Assembly (NCBI RefSeq): GCF_963667685.1
Contig: NZ_OY763930.1
Coordinates: 1,719,501 to 1,783,500, forward strand
Source: Maridesulfovibrio sp.
Lineage (GTDB): Bacteria > Desulfobacterota > Desulfovibrionia > Desulfovibrionales > Desulfovibrionaceae
Length of the DNA stretch: 64,000 bases
Direction: 5' to 3'
The translations under genes and the position numbers were made by a program. The notes beneath the pieces were generated by a model that was not told the origin of the DNA, searched no databases, and was given only the letters and a program-made list of their open reading frames with translations. Position 1 is the stretch's first letter. Each line of letters opens with the position of its first letter. This document shows positions 51,521-60,395 of this stretch, piece by piece.

Positions 51521-52653
51521 ACCAGTTCTTTGGCCATAAGTTTAGGCAGATGGCTTGGAATGTTGAGTCCGGCTTCCTGCTCATAGCGCTGTAACAGGTC
51601 TTTTGCGCGGGCCAGTCGTTCGGTAATAGCTTTAACTGCTTCAGGATCGTCTTTCCAGCGTTCAAGAGTTTTTCCGTAACGCTGGTCAAGGGAAACCGGA
51701 TTGGTGCCCTGAAAGAGTTTGTCGGCCAGAAAAACAATTTCCCGTTCAGTGAGAGGGGACTCCGGCTTAATATCCGTATCCCGGTGGGAGGCTACTATAT
51801 TGGCGATGCCAGAGAAACCGTATCCGGCAAGAATGGCAGCCCCGGCCGCTTCATGGTTACGTTTGAGCTTGGCTACGTCATGCATCAGGGCCGCGCATTT
51901 GACCACATTGAGGTTTAGCTGGTTTTTATGGTTACGGGATTTGTTTAGTGCTTTTGCCATCAGGCAGGCGGCTTCGGCAACAGTCTTGCAATGTTCACGG
52001 GTCTGCATCGGTGTCTCTGCCAGTTCCCAAAGTGCTTCGCATTCCTCCGGCAGGGGAATCCTGCGCTGGGGAATCCTCCTCGCCTTTTCATAATCATCGG
52101 GAGTATCCAGATCTCGCAGAATTCCAAGGTCCGGCATATTCAGTTCCCGGGCTTTATTGTCGTGACGTTCCAGAACAGTTCTCAGGCCGCCTTTCCCGTC
52201 ATGGGCTATGATTTCCGGGATCAGCTTGGCGTCAATCAATGGCGGGTGTCCCCGCTCTCCACGGAAACAGGGATAAATTATGTCCGCAGGTTCGGAAGTA
52301 TAGTCAAAGGTCAAAGCTCTAATAGTTGATGAACGCACCAGCGGAATATCCACAGGCAGAACCAGAAAAGCCGCCGCATCATCCGGGAGTTTCTGCAATC
52401 CTGCTTTGACTGATGTGAACATTCCCTGTTCATAATCAGGGTTATAAATTTCATGCATACCCAGTGCCCTGGCCTCTGCTCCGACCTGATCAGCCATGTG
52501 CCCGGTGACCACAAAAACATCAGACGCCCCTCCGTTGACAAGTGAGCGTATGCAGTTTGAAAGCACGGTACAGCTTTCCAGCGGCAGCAGGGCTTTCAGC
52601 TTGCCCATGCGCGAAGAAAAGCCCGCCGCCAGAATGAGTCCGTAAATTTTCAT
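51517..52653 (-). CDS. MobA/MocA-like nucleotidyltransferase fused to an HD domain (DVU_1551 family)
   Basis: 378 residues. The N-terminal part (about 1-190) is a nucleotidyltransferase with 'LILAAGFSSRMGKLKALL' at 6-23 and the metal-binding D102 in 'PVDIPLV'; this type makes molybdopterin cytosine dinucleotide. The C-terminal part (about 215-360) is an HD domain: H221, H258-D259 in 'ALMHDVAKLKRNH', then 'VASHRD'. NCBI families use the name DVU_1551 NTP transferase for such proteins, as I recall it. One base separates it from xdhC. It probably supplies MCD cofactor to the aldehyde oxidoreductase; the HD role is unknown. Confidence 0.85.
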   Translation of the reverse strand: MKIYGLILAAGFSSRMGKLKALLPLESCTVLSNCIRSLVNGGASDVFVVTGHMADQVGAEARALGMHEIYNPDYEQGMFTSVKAGLQKLPDDAAAFLVLPVDIPLVRSSTIRALTFDYTSEPADIIYPCFRGERGHPPLIDAKLIPEIIAHDGKGGLRTVLERHDNKARELNMPDLGILRDLDTPDDYEKARRIPQRRIPLPEECEALWELAETPMQTREHCKTVAEAACLMAKALNKSRNHKNQLNLNVVKCAALMHDVAKLKRNHEAAGAAILAGYGFSGIANIVASHRDTDIKPESPLTEREIVFLADKLFQGTNPVSLDQRYGKTLERWKDDPEAVKAITERLARAKDLLQRYEQEAGLNIPSHLPKLMAKELV

Positions 52654-52654
52654 T

Positions 52655-53692
52655 TTATCCTCCTGACCGTATCTTGATCAGTTCAGCTACGATGGATACG
52701 GCAATCTCTTCCGGGGTTTGTCCCCCAATTGAAAGGCCGATAGGGCAGTAGCATCGGTCAATCTGATTCTGCTGTATTCCTTCATCTCGCAGGGCATCGT
52801 AAATGGCATTGCGTTTTTTGGAGCTGCCGATCATTCCAACGTAACGTGCCGGAGTCGCGAGGGCCTGCCCCAGCACGGTTTTATCGTGCATATGACCGCG
52901 GGTGACGATGATGATATATGAATTCTCGTTTACATCCAGACCGGCGAAACAGTCATTGAAATCATCCAGCACACGTATTTCAGCTGCCTTCGGGAATCTT
53001 TCTTTGTTGGCGAAGTCCGCACGGTCGTCGAGGACCACGGTGCGGAAATTTACGGAGGTGGCCAGCTCGGCTGTGGGGCGGGAGACATGTCCCGCGCCGA
53101 AAATATAAAGGTCTGGCTGGGGGATGAAGGCCTCAGTAGTGAGCAGGAGTCCGCCCAATTCTTTCAGTACCGGATTACCGGATTTAATAGCATCTTCCAG
53201 CTGTTCGGTGGCGTGCTTTTCTTCAACACATTTCAGGTCCGGCAACTGGCAGCAGGGACGGACGGCTTGACGCTCTTTAACTTCTCCATTCTCGGAGGCA
53301 GTAAACAGAACTGCATGCTTGCCCATTTTCAATGCTTCATTGATCGCAGCAAATACGGCGATTGTGTTTTCATCCGCAGGCAGATGTTCAAGCATTACTT
53401 CCACATGCCCACCGCAGATCATGTCTGCATTGGCAGCCAGTTCGTTGGAAAGATCGAATTCACGGAAAACCACCTTGTTTACAGAATCTTCGAACATTTG
53501 TGCTGCAGCTTTCTGAACCAGTGCTTCGATCAATCCGCCACCGATGGTTCCGTCAATGGACCCATCACGCATCACAATCATTTTACTACCGGATGAACGA
53601 GGTGTAGATCCTGAACTTTTTACAATGGAGGCCAGAATAAGGTCATTGCCGGATTTGAGGTGTGAGCAGAGATTGGATATTAATTTTTTCAT
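52655..53692 (-). CDS. XdhC/CoxI family molybdenum cofactor insertion protein
   Basis: 345 residues. N-terminal XdhC/CoxI domain with 'ASIVKSSGSTPRSSGSKMIV' and 'DGTIGGGLIEALV', then a Rossmann domain with 'IFGAGHVSRPTAELA' near 198. XdhC binds molybdenum cofactor, protects or sulfurates it, and passes it to molybdenum hydroxylases. Its start overlaps the ligase stop by four bases, so the genes are coupled. The client is presumably the aldehyde oxidoreductase at 60396-63119. Confidence 0.9.
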   Translation of the reverse strand: MKKLISNLCSHLKSGNDLILASIVKSSGSTPRSSGSKMIVMRDGSIDGTIGGGLIEALVQKAAAQMFEDSVNKVVFREFDLSNELAANADMICGGHVEVMLEHLPADENTIAVFAAINEALKMGKHAVLFTASENGEVKERQAVRPCCQLPDLKCVEEKHATEQLEDAIKSGNPVLKELGGLLLTTEAFIPQPDLYIFGAGHVSRPTAELATSVNFRTVVLDDRADFANKERFPKAAEIRVLDDFNDCFAGLDVNENSYIIIVTRGHMHDKTVLGQALATPARYVGMIGSSKKRNAIYDALRDEGIQQNQIDRCYCPIGLSIGGQTPEEIAVSIVAELIKIRSGG

Positions 53693-55026
53693 AAGATACC
53701 GGCCTGTGTTTTTTTGATAGTGATAGAACGTTTTCCGAAACCTGAATGTATGGTTCCGTCTTGATTAGCAAGTCTGGCTGATAATTTCAAATTGTGATTA
53801 CGGCATGCCTGGTTGATCTTAGGGTATTGTAGCAGCTGTTCTTTAATCTCGGCGCTCGGTTTTGAGCCGGGAAGGACATCCAGTTTGAAGGACAGCTGCA
53901 TTGTTTCGGGTTGATATTCCACAGTGAAATCAAGAATATCTTTGTGGGGTAGAATTGTGTTGTTCAGTTCATTCAGATCCAGTCTACTGCCGCCGGGAAG
54001 AATAATTCCGTCTTCCAGTCTGCCTTCCACCGCCCCCAGCCGGCGCAGAGGCAGGCCGCAGGAACATTTGTCAGGCATGATGCAGCCCACATCACCGGTA
54101 CGGTAGCGAATCAGCGGCATGGCCCGTCGCGAAATTGTGGAAAGTACTATTTCGCCCTTGTGACCGTCCGGGAGCAGTTCCCCGGTGGCAGGGTTGATGA
54201 TTTCAACATAAAAATCTGGTTCCCGCAGATGCATTCCGGAACCGGGGGAACAGTCTACACCGCCGCCGAGACAGGTCTCGGTCATGCCCCAGTGGGAAAA
54301 AACTTCGCAGCCGAAAACCCTTCCAATGGTTTGCATGCTGGCATCTGGCAGTATATCCCAGCAGAGTAGTACTGAGCGGACATGTTTTATGGTGATTCCT
54401 TTGCTTTCCAACAGTCGGGCCATGGCATGGATCTGGATGGCCGGACCTAAAATACAGCTGGCGTGGGAGTCCAGAAGCAGGTTGAGCAGCGTGCTTATGT
54501 ATGAAGGATTAACCGGGATCACGGTTTCTCCGCCAAGCAGCGAAATGGATTCCGCAAAAAGAGAGCCGACTCCACCGGGACGGGAGTCAGGTAAGATAGC
54601 CAGAATGGTTTCCCCTTCCTTGAGCATGGGAGACATTCCGTACTGGAAAAATTCGATAGTCCGTTCAAGGTCGCCGGCGGTGAAGAAAAGCCGTTTGGGC
54701 GGACCACTGGAGCCTGAGCTGGCCAGAGTCACGGCCCTCGCTATTTCGTCCTGTGAAACACAAAGAAAATTTTCAGGTCCGCCGCGTAGGTCGTCAGCGG
54801 TGGTGAAAGGTAGTCTCGCGAGTTCCGCAGGTGTATGCACGGCTCCGGTTTGGATTCCTGCCAGTCGTTCATGATAGAACGGGCAGTTTCTAATAGCTTG
54901 AAACATGGTCTGCCGCAAACGGTCAAACTGCCATCTTTGTAGTTCATCAGCAGAAACTGGTTCCAGATCGGGAGCACGGCCCATGCGAATGTTAAGCCAT
55001 TTCCCCAGTGGGCGTTCAGTCATCAA
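53689..55026 (-). CDS. Adenylate-forming ligase-like protein (DVU_1553 family)
   Basis: 445 residues, related to phenylacetate-CoA ligase. Marks: a Ser/Gly-rich P-loop 'LASSGSSGPPKRLFFTAG' near 104, 'SHWGMTETCLGGG' near 239, 'YRTGDVGCI' near 309 and a C-terminal subdomain. Both main adenylation motifs look intact. Only a family name exists to my knowledge (DVU_1553 AMP-dependent CoA ligase). In a molybdenum cofactor cluster, activation of a carboxylate or transfer of AMP would be new. It overlaps xdhC by four bases and the radical SAM gene by 11. Confidence 0.82.
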   Translation of the reverse strand: MMTERPLGKWLNIRMGRAPDLEPVSADELQRWQFDRLRQTMFQAIRNCPFYHERLAGIQTGAVHTPAELARLPFTTADDLRGGPENFLCVSQDEIARAVTLASSGSSGPPKRLFFTAGDLERTIEFFQYGMSPMLKEGETILAILPDSRPGGVGSLFAESISLLGGETVIPVNPSYISTLLNLLLDSHASCILGPAIQIHAMARLLESKGITIKHVRSVLLCWDILPDASMQTIGRVFGCEVFSHWGMTETCLGGGVDCSPGSGMHLREPDFYVEIINPATGELLPDGHKGEIVLSTISRRAMPLIRYRTGDVGCIMPDKCSCGLPLRRLGAVEGRLEDGIILPGGSRLDLNELNNTILPHKDILDFTVEYQPETMQLSFKLDVLPGSKPSAEIKEQLLQYPKINQACRNHNLKLSARLANQDGTIHSGFGKRSITIKKTQAGIL

Positions 55027-56365
55027 TCATCCTCCTGTACAGAGTTGAGCCGTCCATGGCGGTCAAATTATAGGCGCAGAAAGGAATAAGTCTGCCGTCA
55101 GGAGCGGCAACATGGATACAACACCCTTTTAGGCGGTCAAGGTCAAGAGTCCAGGCATCCTGAAAAGCCATTCCCGAGATAGCGAGAATATGTGTTTTTG
55201 CCCTGTTCAGGAAGCGGTCGAGGTCGTCCAAGGGTTTTTCGCATGCGCAGCTTTCTTCGGGAGCCGACCATTGGCGGCGTACAAAAGATTTTGATTTATC
55301 AGCTCCTTCCGCAGCAGGTTTGGGTGTGCAGCATCCTTCCTTTTTAGCGGATAGTTTTTTTAAACTTCCGTCTTCCATTACAAGATAATTTGAGTGAAAG
55401 GAGCATAGAGAATGTTCGCAACCCGGCGGCATAAAGTCGTCACGGTGGACCAGTCCATTACTCTGCTCTTCCAGTTCGGTCATGATTTCCGGCAGGGTGA
55501 TTCGCATATCGTCTGAAGGCGGGGCTGGGTAGCGTCCGAAGTAGCTTACCGGCTGAAAATGCACCCCGCGCACGCCCGGAGCTAATGAAACAGCCAGCTT
55601 CAGAATTTCTCCGATGTTATCGTCATTGATGCCGGGAATAACAGTAGGAACCAGCACGACACCGATCCCTGCAGCTGTGAGGTTCTCAATTGCTTTAATT
55701 TTTTCTTCAAGCAGGCTGCGTCCCCGGATGGATTTGTAAATGTCGTCGCGTGTTCCGTCGAATTGAAGGAATGCTGAATCTACGCCCCCGGCAGCCCAAC
55801 GCTTGGCAAGACCGGGTTCACGGGCAACACGTACTCCGTTGGTGTTGACCTGTACAAAAGGAAAACCGTGTTTCTTGGCCAGTTCGGCAATGCGTGGGAG
55901 GTCGTCCCGCACAGCTGGTTCACCGCCAGAAAGCTGTATGTTGCAAGGTCCGGCGGTGTGACGGACTTTTTCCAACAGCTTATCTATTTCCATTATGGTA
56001 GGATCTGCCGGTACTTTTTGGCCGGCGGATGCGAAGCATACTTTACATTTCAGGTCGCAGTTCCATGTTATTTCGACCAGTGCAGTGCAGGTATGTTGAT
56101 TATGGTCCGGGCAGAGTCCGCAGTCGAACGGGCATCCTTTGCTTTCCGACGTATCCATAACCGGGGGAGTGGAAGGTATCTTGGGACGTGACCAGCCTGA
56201 GACAGCGGGTTCTCCACGCCAGAACGGAGTGCTGAACTTTCCGTGTTCTGGACACTCTTTCACAATGCGGCTTTCTCCGTCACTTGTTACTCGGCGGGCC
56301 GGAATCTTTTTAAGGCAGACCGGACAAAGGGATTCTGTTTCTACAACGTCAAAGCTAATATTCAT
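55016..56365 (-). CDS. Radical SAM protein with N-terminal zinc-ribbon and C-terminal Cys region
   Basis: 449 residues from ATG 56365 (in-frame ATG 56395 would add ten). N-terminus: 'CPVCLKKIPARRV' and 'ECPEHG', a zinc-ribbon-like start. Then 'GCPFDCGLCPDHNQHTC' and the radical SAM motif 'CDLKCKVC', followed by 'QLSGGEPAVRDDLP'. A later cluster-like region has 'CCTPKPAAEGADKSK', 'CACEK' and 'GCCIHV'. The layout resembles the Mj0619/tetraether-synthase-like radical SAM group. The reaction is unknown. It overlaps the ligase and the C_GCAxxG_C_C gene, so it belongs to the maturation operon. Confidence 0.82.
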   Translation of the reverse strand: MNISFDVVETESLCPVCLKKIPARRVTSDGESRIVKECPEHGKFSTPFWRGEPAVSGWSRPKIPSTPPVMDTSESKGCPFDCGLCPDHNQHTCTALVEITWNCDLKCKVCFASAGQKVPADPTIMEIDKLLEKVRHTAGPCNIQLSGGEPAVRDDLPRIAELAKKHGFPFVQVNTNGVRVAREPGLAKRWAAGGVDSAFLQFDGTRDDIYKSIRGRSLLEEKIKAIENLTAAGIGVVLVPTVIPGINDDNIGEILKLAVSLAPGVRGVHFQPVSYFGRYPAPPSDDMRITLPEIMTELEEQSNGLVHRDDFMPPGCEHSLCSFHSNYLVMEDGSLKKLSAKKEGCCTPKPAAEGADKSKSFVRRQWSAPEESCACEKPLDDLDRFLNRAKTHILAISGMAFQDAWTLDLDRLKGCCIHVAAPDGRLIPFCAYNLTAMDGSTLYRRMIDD

Positions 56366-56819
56366 CGCTAAGGTCCCTGCCTTCAGCCGGGTCATAGCCG
56401 TTATCCAGCAAAATATTTACCAGCTCGGCATAAGCTTCACCAAGAAGTACTCCGCAACGGTCAGCACGCGGTGCACCGCATTCATCGTCCAGAATGTTAT
56501 TACAATTGATGCCGCCGAATTCTGAGGTGGTTCTTTCCTTAAACCATTCCCGGAAATTCTCAACTAGTAACGGATAATTGTCCTCAGCAGCTTCCGTGTC
56601 CGTGCCTTTGCCCGCATATAATCCGAGCGCACACAGTCCGCCACTGAGAATACCGCAGGTTCCGGCACAGTCGCCCATGCCCATGCACAAACCTTGTGCA
56701 GCACGTACAAGACCGGGGTTTTCCTGCTGCAGATTATCAAGGCAAAGAATTATTATAATTTGGGCGCAGCAATATCCTGCGCCGTGTAATTGCATTATTC
56801 TGAGATCTGTATCAGTCAT
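56355..56819 (-). CDS. C_GCAxxG_C_C family protein (DVU_1555 family)
   Basis: 154 residues, about ten cysteines. The family motif is seen in 'GYCCAQ', 'GLCMGMGDCAGTCGILSGG', 'NCNNILDDECG' and 'RCG'. The family is redox-associated and of unknown reaction; the cysteines may bind Fe-S clusters or metal. The ATG follows CGGAGGC. It overlaps the radical SAM gene by 11 bases. NCBI families list it as DVU_1555 as I recall. Confidence 0.85.
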   Translation of the reverse strand: MTDTDLRIMQLHGAGYCCAQIIIILCLDNLQQENPGLVRAAQGLCMGMGDCAGTCGILSGGLCALGLYAGKGTDTEAAEDNYPLLVENFREWFKERTTSEFGGINCNNILDDECGAPRADRCGVLLGEAYAELVNILLDNGYDPAEGRDLSDEY

Positions 56820-57107
56820 TTATTGATGCCTCCGACCTGCATACCGGCTGTTCCCAGAAGTCAAGATTCCTTCTTTAACTGAGTAAATCTAGACGTCCCT
56901 AAAATTTTCAGGGCTTAGCCTGTGAGTAGGTTGCGATTTATACGTCGTAGTCCTACACGTCCATTTATAGGAAGTGGTTAAGTATTCACATTTTTCATAA
57001 TTACCAACGGCAAAGCTTAATAAAAAGTTCCGGGGATCTTAAACCTTTCCACAAAAGTGATTAAGGTCCCGGCATGTTGGCCGAAGGAGCTGCTTTCATT
57101 AAATTAC

Positions 57108-57758
57108 TCAAAACGCAGCAATCATGAGCATATATCCTGGACCATCGCAGCAGTTCGGTCCGGATGACGGGGGCTTGCCACCAGCAAAGACGAGTTTGGC
57201 CGCAAGTTCCACCAGCAGTCGGGAATAATCTTCGATAGCGGTTATGTGTAGGCCATTTTCTTTCAATATTTGTTCAGTTCGTCCGAGATAAAGCGGGGAA
57301 TTGGCGCATGATCCGTCTAAACATTGGATTTGGCCGCTGCCGCGTCGGTAAAGATCGCTGATGATAAGTTTGCCGTCTTTTTTGAGCACCCGTTTGAACT
57401 CGCTGATAGTTTTTTCTTTGTCCTGAATCAGCGAGAGTACGCATTCGCAGAAGATTGCGTCAAAGCTTGAGGCTGCAAAGGGCAGTTCTGAACCGTCGGC
57501 ACGTGCCAGCGGTAGTTCTGCCGGGGATTCGGCCAGTTGTCGCGGAGAATAGTCCATGCCGCAGGCTTTTAAACCGTATTTTGTCCGCAGGTATTCAACT
57601 GTCGCACCCAGCCCGCAGCCCACATCCAGTACTTTGGCACCAGCTTGCAACCCGGTCAGGGCTACAGCACGGTCTGTCAGGGAAAAGCCACCGGGACGCA
57701 GGGTGTTTCCTGCTGCGTCACGCATGACGGATTTCTCCCAGAGTGGGGTTTGGGTCAT
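57108..57758 (-). CDS. Class I SAM methyltransferase (DVU_1556 family)
   Basis: 216 residues. Motif I 'VLDVGCGLGATVEYL' near 44, 'DGSELPFAASSFDAIFCECVLSL' near 87 and 'VLKKDGKLIISDLY' near 122 give a standard class I fold. A C-terminal region has 'NCCDGPGYM'. Stop codon of the small zinc-ribbon gene and this start overlap by one base. Member of the Mop maturation set; substrate unknown. The gap 56820-57107 holds no gene I can support. Confidence 0.88.
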   Translation of the reverse strand: MTQTPLWEKSVMRDAAGNTLRPGGFSLTDRAVALTGLQAGAKVLDVGCGLGATVEYLRTKYGLKACGMDYSPRQLAESPAELPLARADGSELPFAASSFDAIFCECVLSLIQDKEKTISEFKRVLKKDGKLIISDLYRRGSGQIQCLDGSCANSPLYLGRTEQILKENGLHITAIEDYSRLLVELAAKLVFAGGKPPSSGPNCCDGPGYMLMIAAF

Positions 57759-57973
57759 TATTTATCCTCCAGCATCCGCTCCACTTCGGCCATTTTTCCC
57801 AGCGCAAGTTCTTCCGGGATAAGCACGAATCCGCAATCGGGACAGGCTGGCAGTTCCACTTTGAACCTGCTGTCCAGATATTCCAGTTCTACCGGAGTTG
57901 GGTGTAAATTATGTCCGCATGTCGAACACTTCCATGATGAAAAATCTTCATCCAGAACTTTTAAAGTGCTCAT
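57758..57973 (-). CDS. Small zinc-ribbon-like redox protein (DVU_1557 family)
   Basis: 71 residues with two CxxC knuckles: 'CSTCGHNL' at 16-19 and 'CPDCGFVLIPEELA' at 44-47. The spacing fits rubredoxin- or zinc-ribbon-type metal binding. The start overlaps the stop of the 757-residue gene by four bases. Family name only (DVU_1557 redox protein), as I recall. Role in the maturation cluster is inferred. Confidence 0.82.
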   Translation of the reverse strand: MSTLKVLDEDFSSWKCSTCGHNLHPTPVELEYLDSRFKVELPACPDCGFVLIPEELALGKMAEVERMLEDK

Positions 57974-60243
57974 GATACTCCTCCCAATACTCTCATTCTA
58001 TGAGACCAGACCCGGTGGACCAGATATGCCTCTCCATCCATTTCGTATTCAACCCAGTAGGTTACTGTAACAGGTCGGTATTGTACCAATTTGTGTCCTG
58101 TTTCAGTGTTTTCCAGCACTTGTTTTAAATTCTTCATCGCGTGCAGTGTTTTTTGCACATCGGATATAAGGATGCGACGTTTTTCCATCATGGCGCTGGC
58201 TTCTTCTGTAAATTTTACATTTACGGATTCGTAATCATTGCGGGGTTCTGGCTGCTCATCCCAAATGTTGCGAAGCAGGCCTTCCTTCAAGCGCACCCTG
58301 TTTTCTCGGCGAGCGGAATAGCCGGGAGCGATACGTCCGGCAGGATCGCTATTGTCACCGGGAAAGAGGATATCGAGAATATGTCTGCACCGTTTTCCAG
58401 CTTTGGAGAGCATATCCCGGCACATGACACAGTATGTCACGCCATCGTGGTCAAGGTGCTCAGCCCGGCGTTGGGCCGCTTTCGCAGAAAGCGGTTCATT
58501 GGCGTTGGCCAACAGACCACCAAAACCGCAGCATTCAGTATGCGTGCCGGTAAGCTCAGGCTCATCAAAAATTACGTCAAGGGAACTGAGCAGCAGACGC
58601 ACATCGTTCATAAGCCTATGATTGGCGCGTGCTGAACACGGATCCTGTAGTGAGAGCAGGTCAATTCCGGCTGGCTTAGTCAGTTTTTCTGGCTCTGCAC
58701 TCAAAACCGACCAGAGTGATGTTATTTCCGCTTCCGGCAGTCCTTTTCGGAGACTTTCAATACATGATGGACAGGCGGCAATAATTTGTGGCTTGTCCAA
58801 TGATTCCCAGTCCTGTTTCAGTGACTCCATTTTACGGTTGAACATCTCTTTTTGTCCGCCCCAGTCTGCCGGGGCACCGCAGCATCGCAGTATAAGTCCG
58901 GTCCCCCCGTCCAGATTGGAGCAGAGGTACTCGTATGTCCGTTCAATTGCGCCGGGATCAGAGGCGCTGAGCTGGCATCCGGGGAAGAAAACCTGTCTGC
59001 TTTGGGTTGTACCGGGCTGGTGTTTGACAATAGCGCAGGCAGTGGAGTCCGCAAAGTCCATATCGCGTAAGGCGAATTCATGTGCTGAGGGCGGCATGTG
59101 CCCTTTGTCCACCAGATCCTGACGTGCTTCTATGCAGAGGTCCTGCATAGCAAAATTTTCAGGGCAAACCTTTTCACAAAGCCCGCAGAGCATGCATGAA
59201 TTGATCAGTGTGTTAGCCATGCGCGTTCCCATAACGATGGAAGCATTGTTGTACATCTGGCGGGCGTAAGCTTTGGGGTAGCTTTTGAATTCCTTCAGAT
59301 AAACACAATTATTTACGCATTCCATACATTCGCAGAGCAGGCAGCGTTCAGCTTCTTCTCTGGCCAGCTCCAGGGAGTACCCATCGGCAGGAATTTCAAC
59401 AGGTTCGACAGGTTCGACTTTGCTGATGTTTGTAAAGAGTCTGGTTTCAAAAGGTGCGTCGCGGTCACGGCCTGCGGTGAGTGATGCATTTTGCAGCTTA
59501 CGCTCAATGGAAAGTGTGCCCTTGCGCCCAAGGGCGATCAGTTCAATTGCTGATTTTTCTTTGCCGGTCGGGCTGGCAAAGAGGAATTCCTTTTCTGTTT
59601 CCAAAGTGGTTTCGTTTACTTCTGACAAGCCGAGCGCCGCGCTGTCACAACTTGCCGGATCAGCGAAAACAGCATCGAATTCATCCAGAGCTGCGAGAAC
59701 GGCATCAGGGGCAAGGGAGCTGTCTTCCACAAAAGTAACATTCATTTTACCCAGCTGGTTCAGTTCTTTTTCAAAAATTTCTTCAGTAATGCTCTCTGCG
59801 GGAAGCTCGGCATAACCTTCATATTTACTTTTGCAGAAAAGTTTTATTATGAACCCTTTCTTGCCGAGGTCCCATGCTGCGGCTAGCCCGGAAAGATGGG
59901 CTCCAAATACAGCGATATTTTTACCGCGTGGTGGCAGTGCCCTAATTACGGGTGTCCGTTTGGCATTTTCGGCGGTGAAGCGTTCCAGTGCGGCAAGCTC
60001 TATCCCGCCTCCTTTCTGCTCTCTCAAACAGTCCTTTTGACAGTCCCCGCCACAGATTCTGGCGGTGACAGAAGGAAAGGGCATGGTTTTACATAGCACA
60101 GCCCATGCTTTGTCGATCTGCCCCGCTGCCAATAAACGGCAAAACTCGCGACCATCTACATGCAGTGGACAACGAGCTTTACATTTTGGCGGTTCTTCCT
60201 GAGTACACTTTGCTTCCCAGTTTCTTAATTCTTTTTGATCCAT
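57970..60243 (-). CDS. Fe-S/CCG-domain oxidoreductase with GltD-like N-terminus (DVU_1558 family)
   Basis: 757 residues from ATG 60243, which has GGAGGC upstream; the longer in-frame start lacks a site. Order: GltD-type N-terminal Fe-S region ('CKARCPLHVDG', 'ICGGDCQKDC'); a dinucleotide fold with a degenerate 'FGAHLSGLAAA'; two ferredoxin-type clusters ('CECMECVNNCVY', 'CMLCGLCEKVCPENF'); CCG domains with 'FFPGCQLSA', 'RCCGAPADW' and 'CCGFGG', as in heterodisulfide-reductase-like subunits. It would move electrons between a dinucleotide or quinone-linked donor and an Fe-S acceptor. NCBI calls it a dicluster-binding protein. It is probably the redox partner of Mop or its maturation. Confidence 0.82.
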   Translation of the reverse strand: MDQKELRNWEAKCTQEEPPKCKARCPLHVDGREFCRLLAAGQIDKAWAVLCKTMPFPSVTARICGGDCQKDCLREQKGGGIELAALERFTAENAKRTPVIRALPPRGKNIAVFGAHLSGLAAAWDLGKKGFIIKLFCKSKYEGYAELPAESITEEIFEKELNQLGKMNVTFVEDSSLAPDAVLAALDEFDAVFADPASCDSAALGLSEVNETTLETEKEFLFASPTGKEKSAIELIALGRKGTLSIERKLQNASLTAGRDRDAPFETRLFTNISKVEPVEPVEIPADGYSLELAREEAERCLLCECMECVNNCVYLKEFKSYPKAYARQMYNNASIVMGTRMANTLINSCMLCGLCEKVCPENFAMQDLCIEARQDLVDKGHMPPSAHEFALRDMDFADSTACAIVKHQPGTTQSRQVFFPGCQLSASDPGAIERTYEYLCSNLDGGTGLILRCCGAPADWGGQKEMFNRKMESLKQDWESLDKPQIIAACPSCIESLRKGLPEAEITSLWSVLSAEPEKLTKPAGIDLLSLQDPCSARANHRLMNDVRLLLSSLDVIFDEPELTGTHTECCGFGGLLANANEPLSAKAAQRRAEHLDHDGVTYCVMCRDMLSKAGKRCRHILDILFPGDNSDPAGRIAPGYSARRENRVRLKEGLLRNIWDEQPEPRNDYESVNVKFTEEASAMMEKRRILISDVQKTLHAMKNLKQVLENTETGHKLVQYRPVTVTYWVEYEMDGEAYLVHRVWSHRMRVLGGVS

Positions 60244-60300
60244 TTGTTGATGCCTCCGGCGAGTCAAAGGGGAAGGAGGTGAACCCTTTATCAAAAGGGG
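60243..60300 (-). repeat. Possible degenerate third copy of the dispersed repeat
   Basis: On the minus strand a CCCCTTTT-GATA-AAAGGG hairpin is followed by a CCTTT tract and GCCGGAGGC just before the ATG at 60243, the same order as copies at 18209-18284 and 21325-21392. It lacks the GCGGCGAAGCC end, so the match is only partial. Confidence 0.35.
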
Positions 60301-60343
60301 AAAAATAGCCTCAAGACTCCTTTACAGGATTTCCAGAGGCACG

Positions 60344-60383
60344 AAAAGCCCGGACTACTGTTTAAAACAATAATCCGGGCTTT
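60344..60383 (-). terminator. Intrinsic terminator after mop
   Basis: AAAGCCCGGA and TCCGGGCTTT enclose an A+T-rich, further paired loop, and a T run follows on the minus strand. It lies 13 bases after the aldehyde oxidoreductase stop. Confidence 0.88.
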
Positions 60384-60395
60384 AAGATTAATTAA

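Noticed and set aside
56820..57107. Short gene between the C_GCAxxG_C_C and methyltransferase genes
   Set aside because: Frames on both strands are shorter than 15 codons or lack start signals; only a weak near-palindrome around CCCTAAAATTTTCAGGG is seen.
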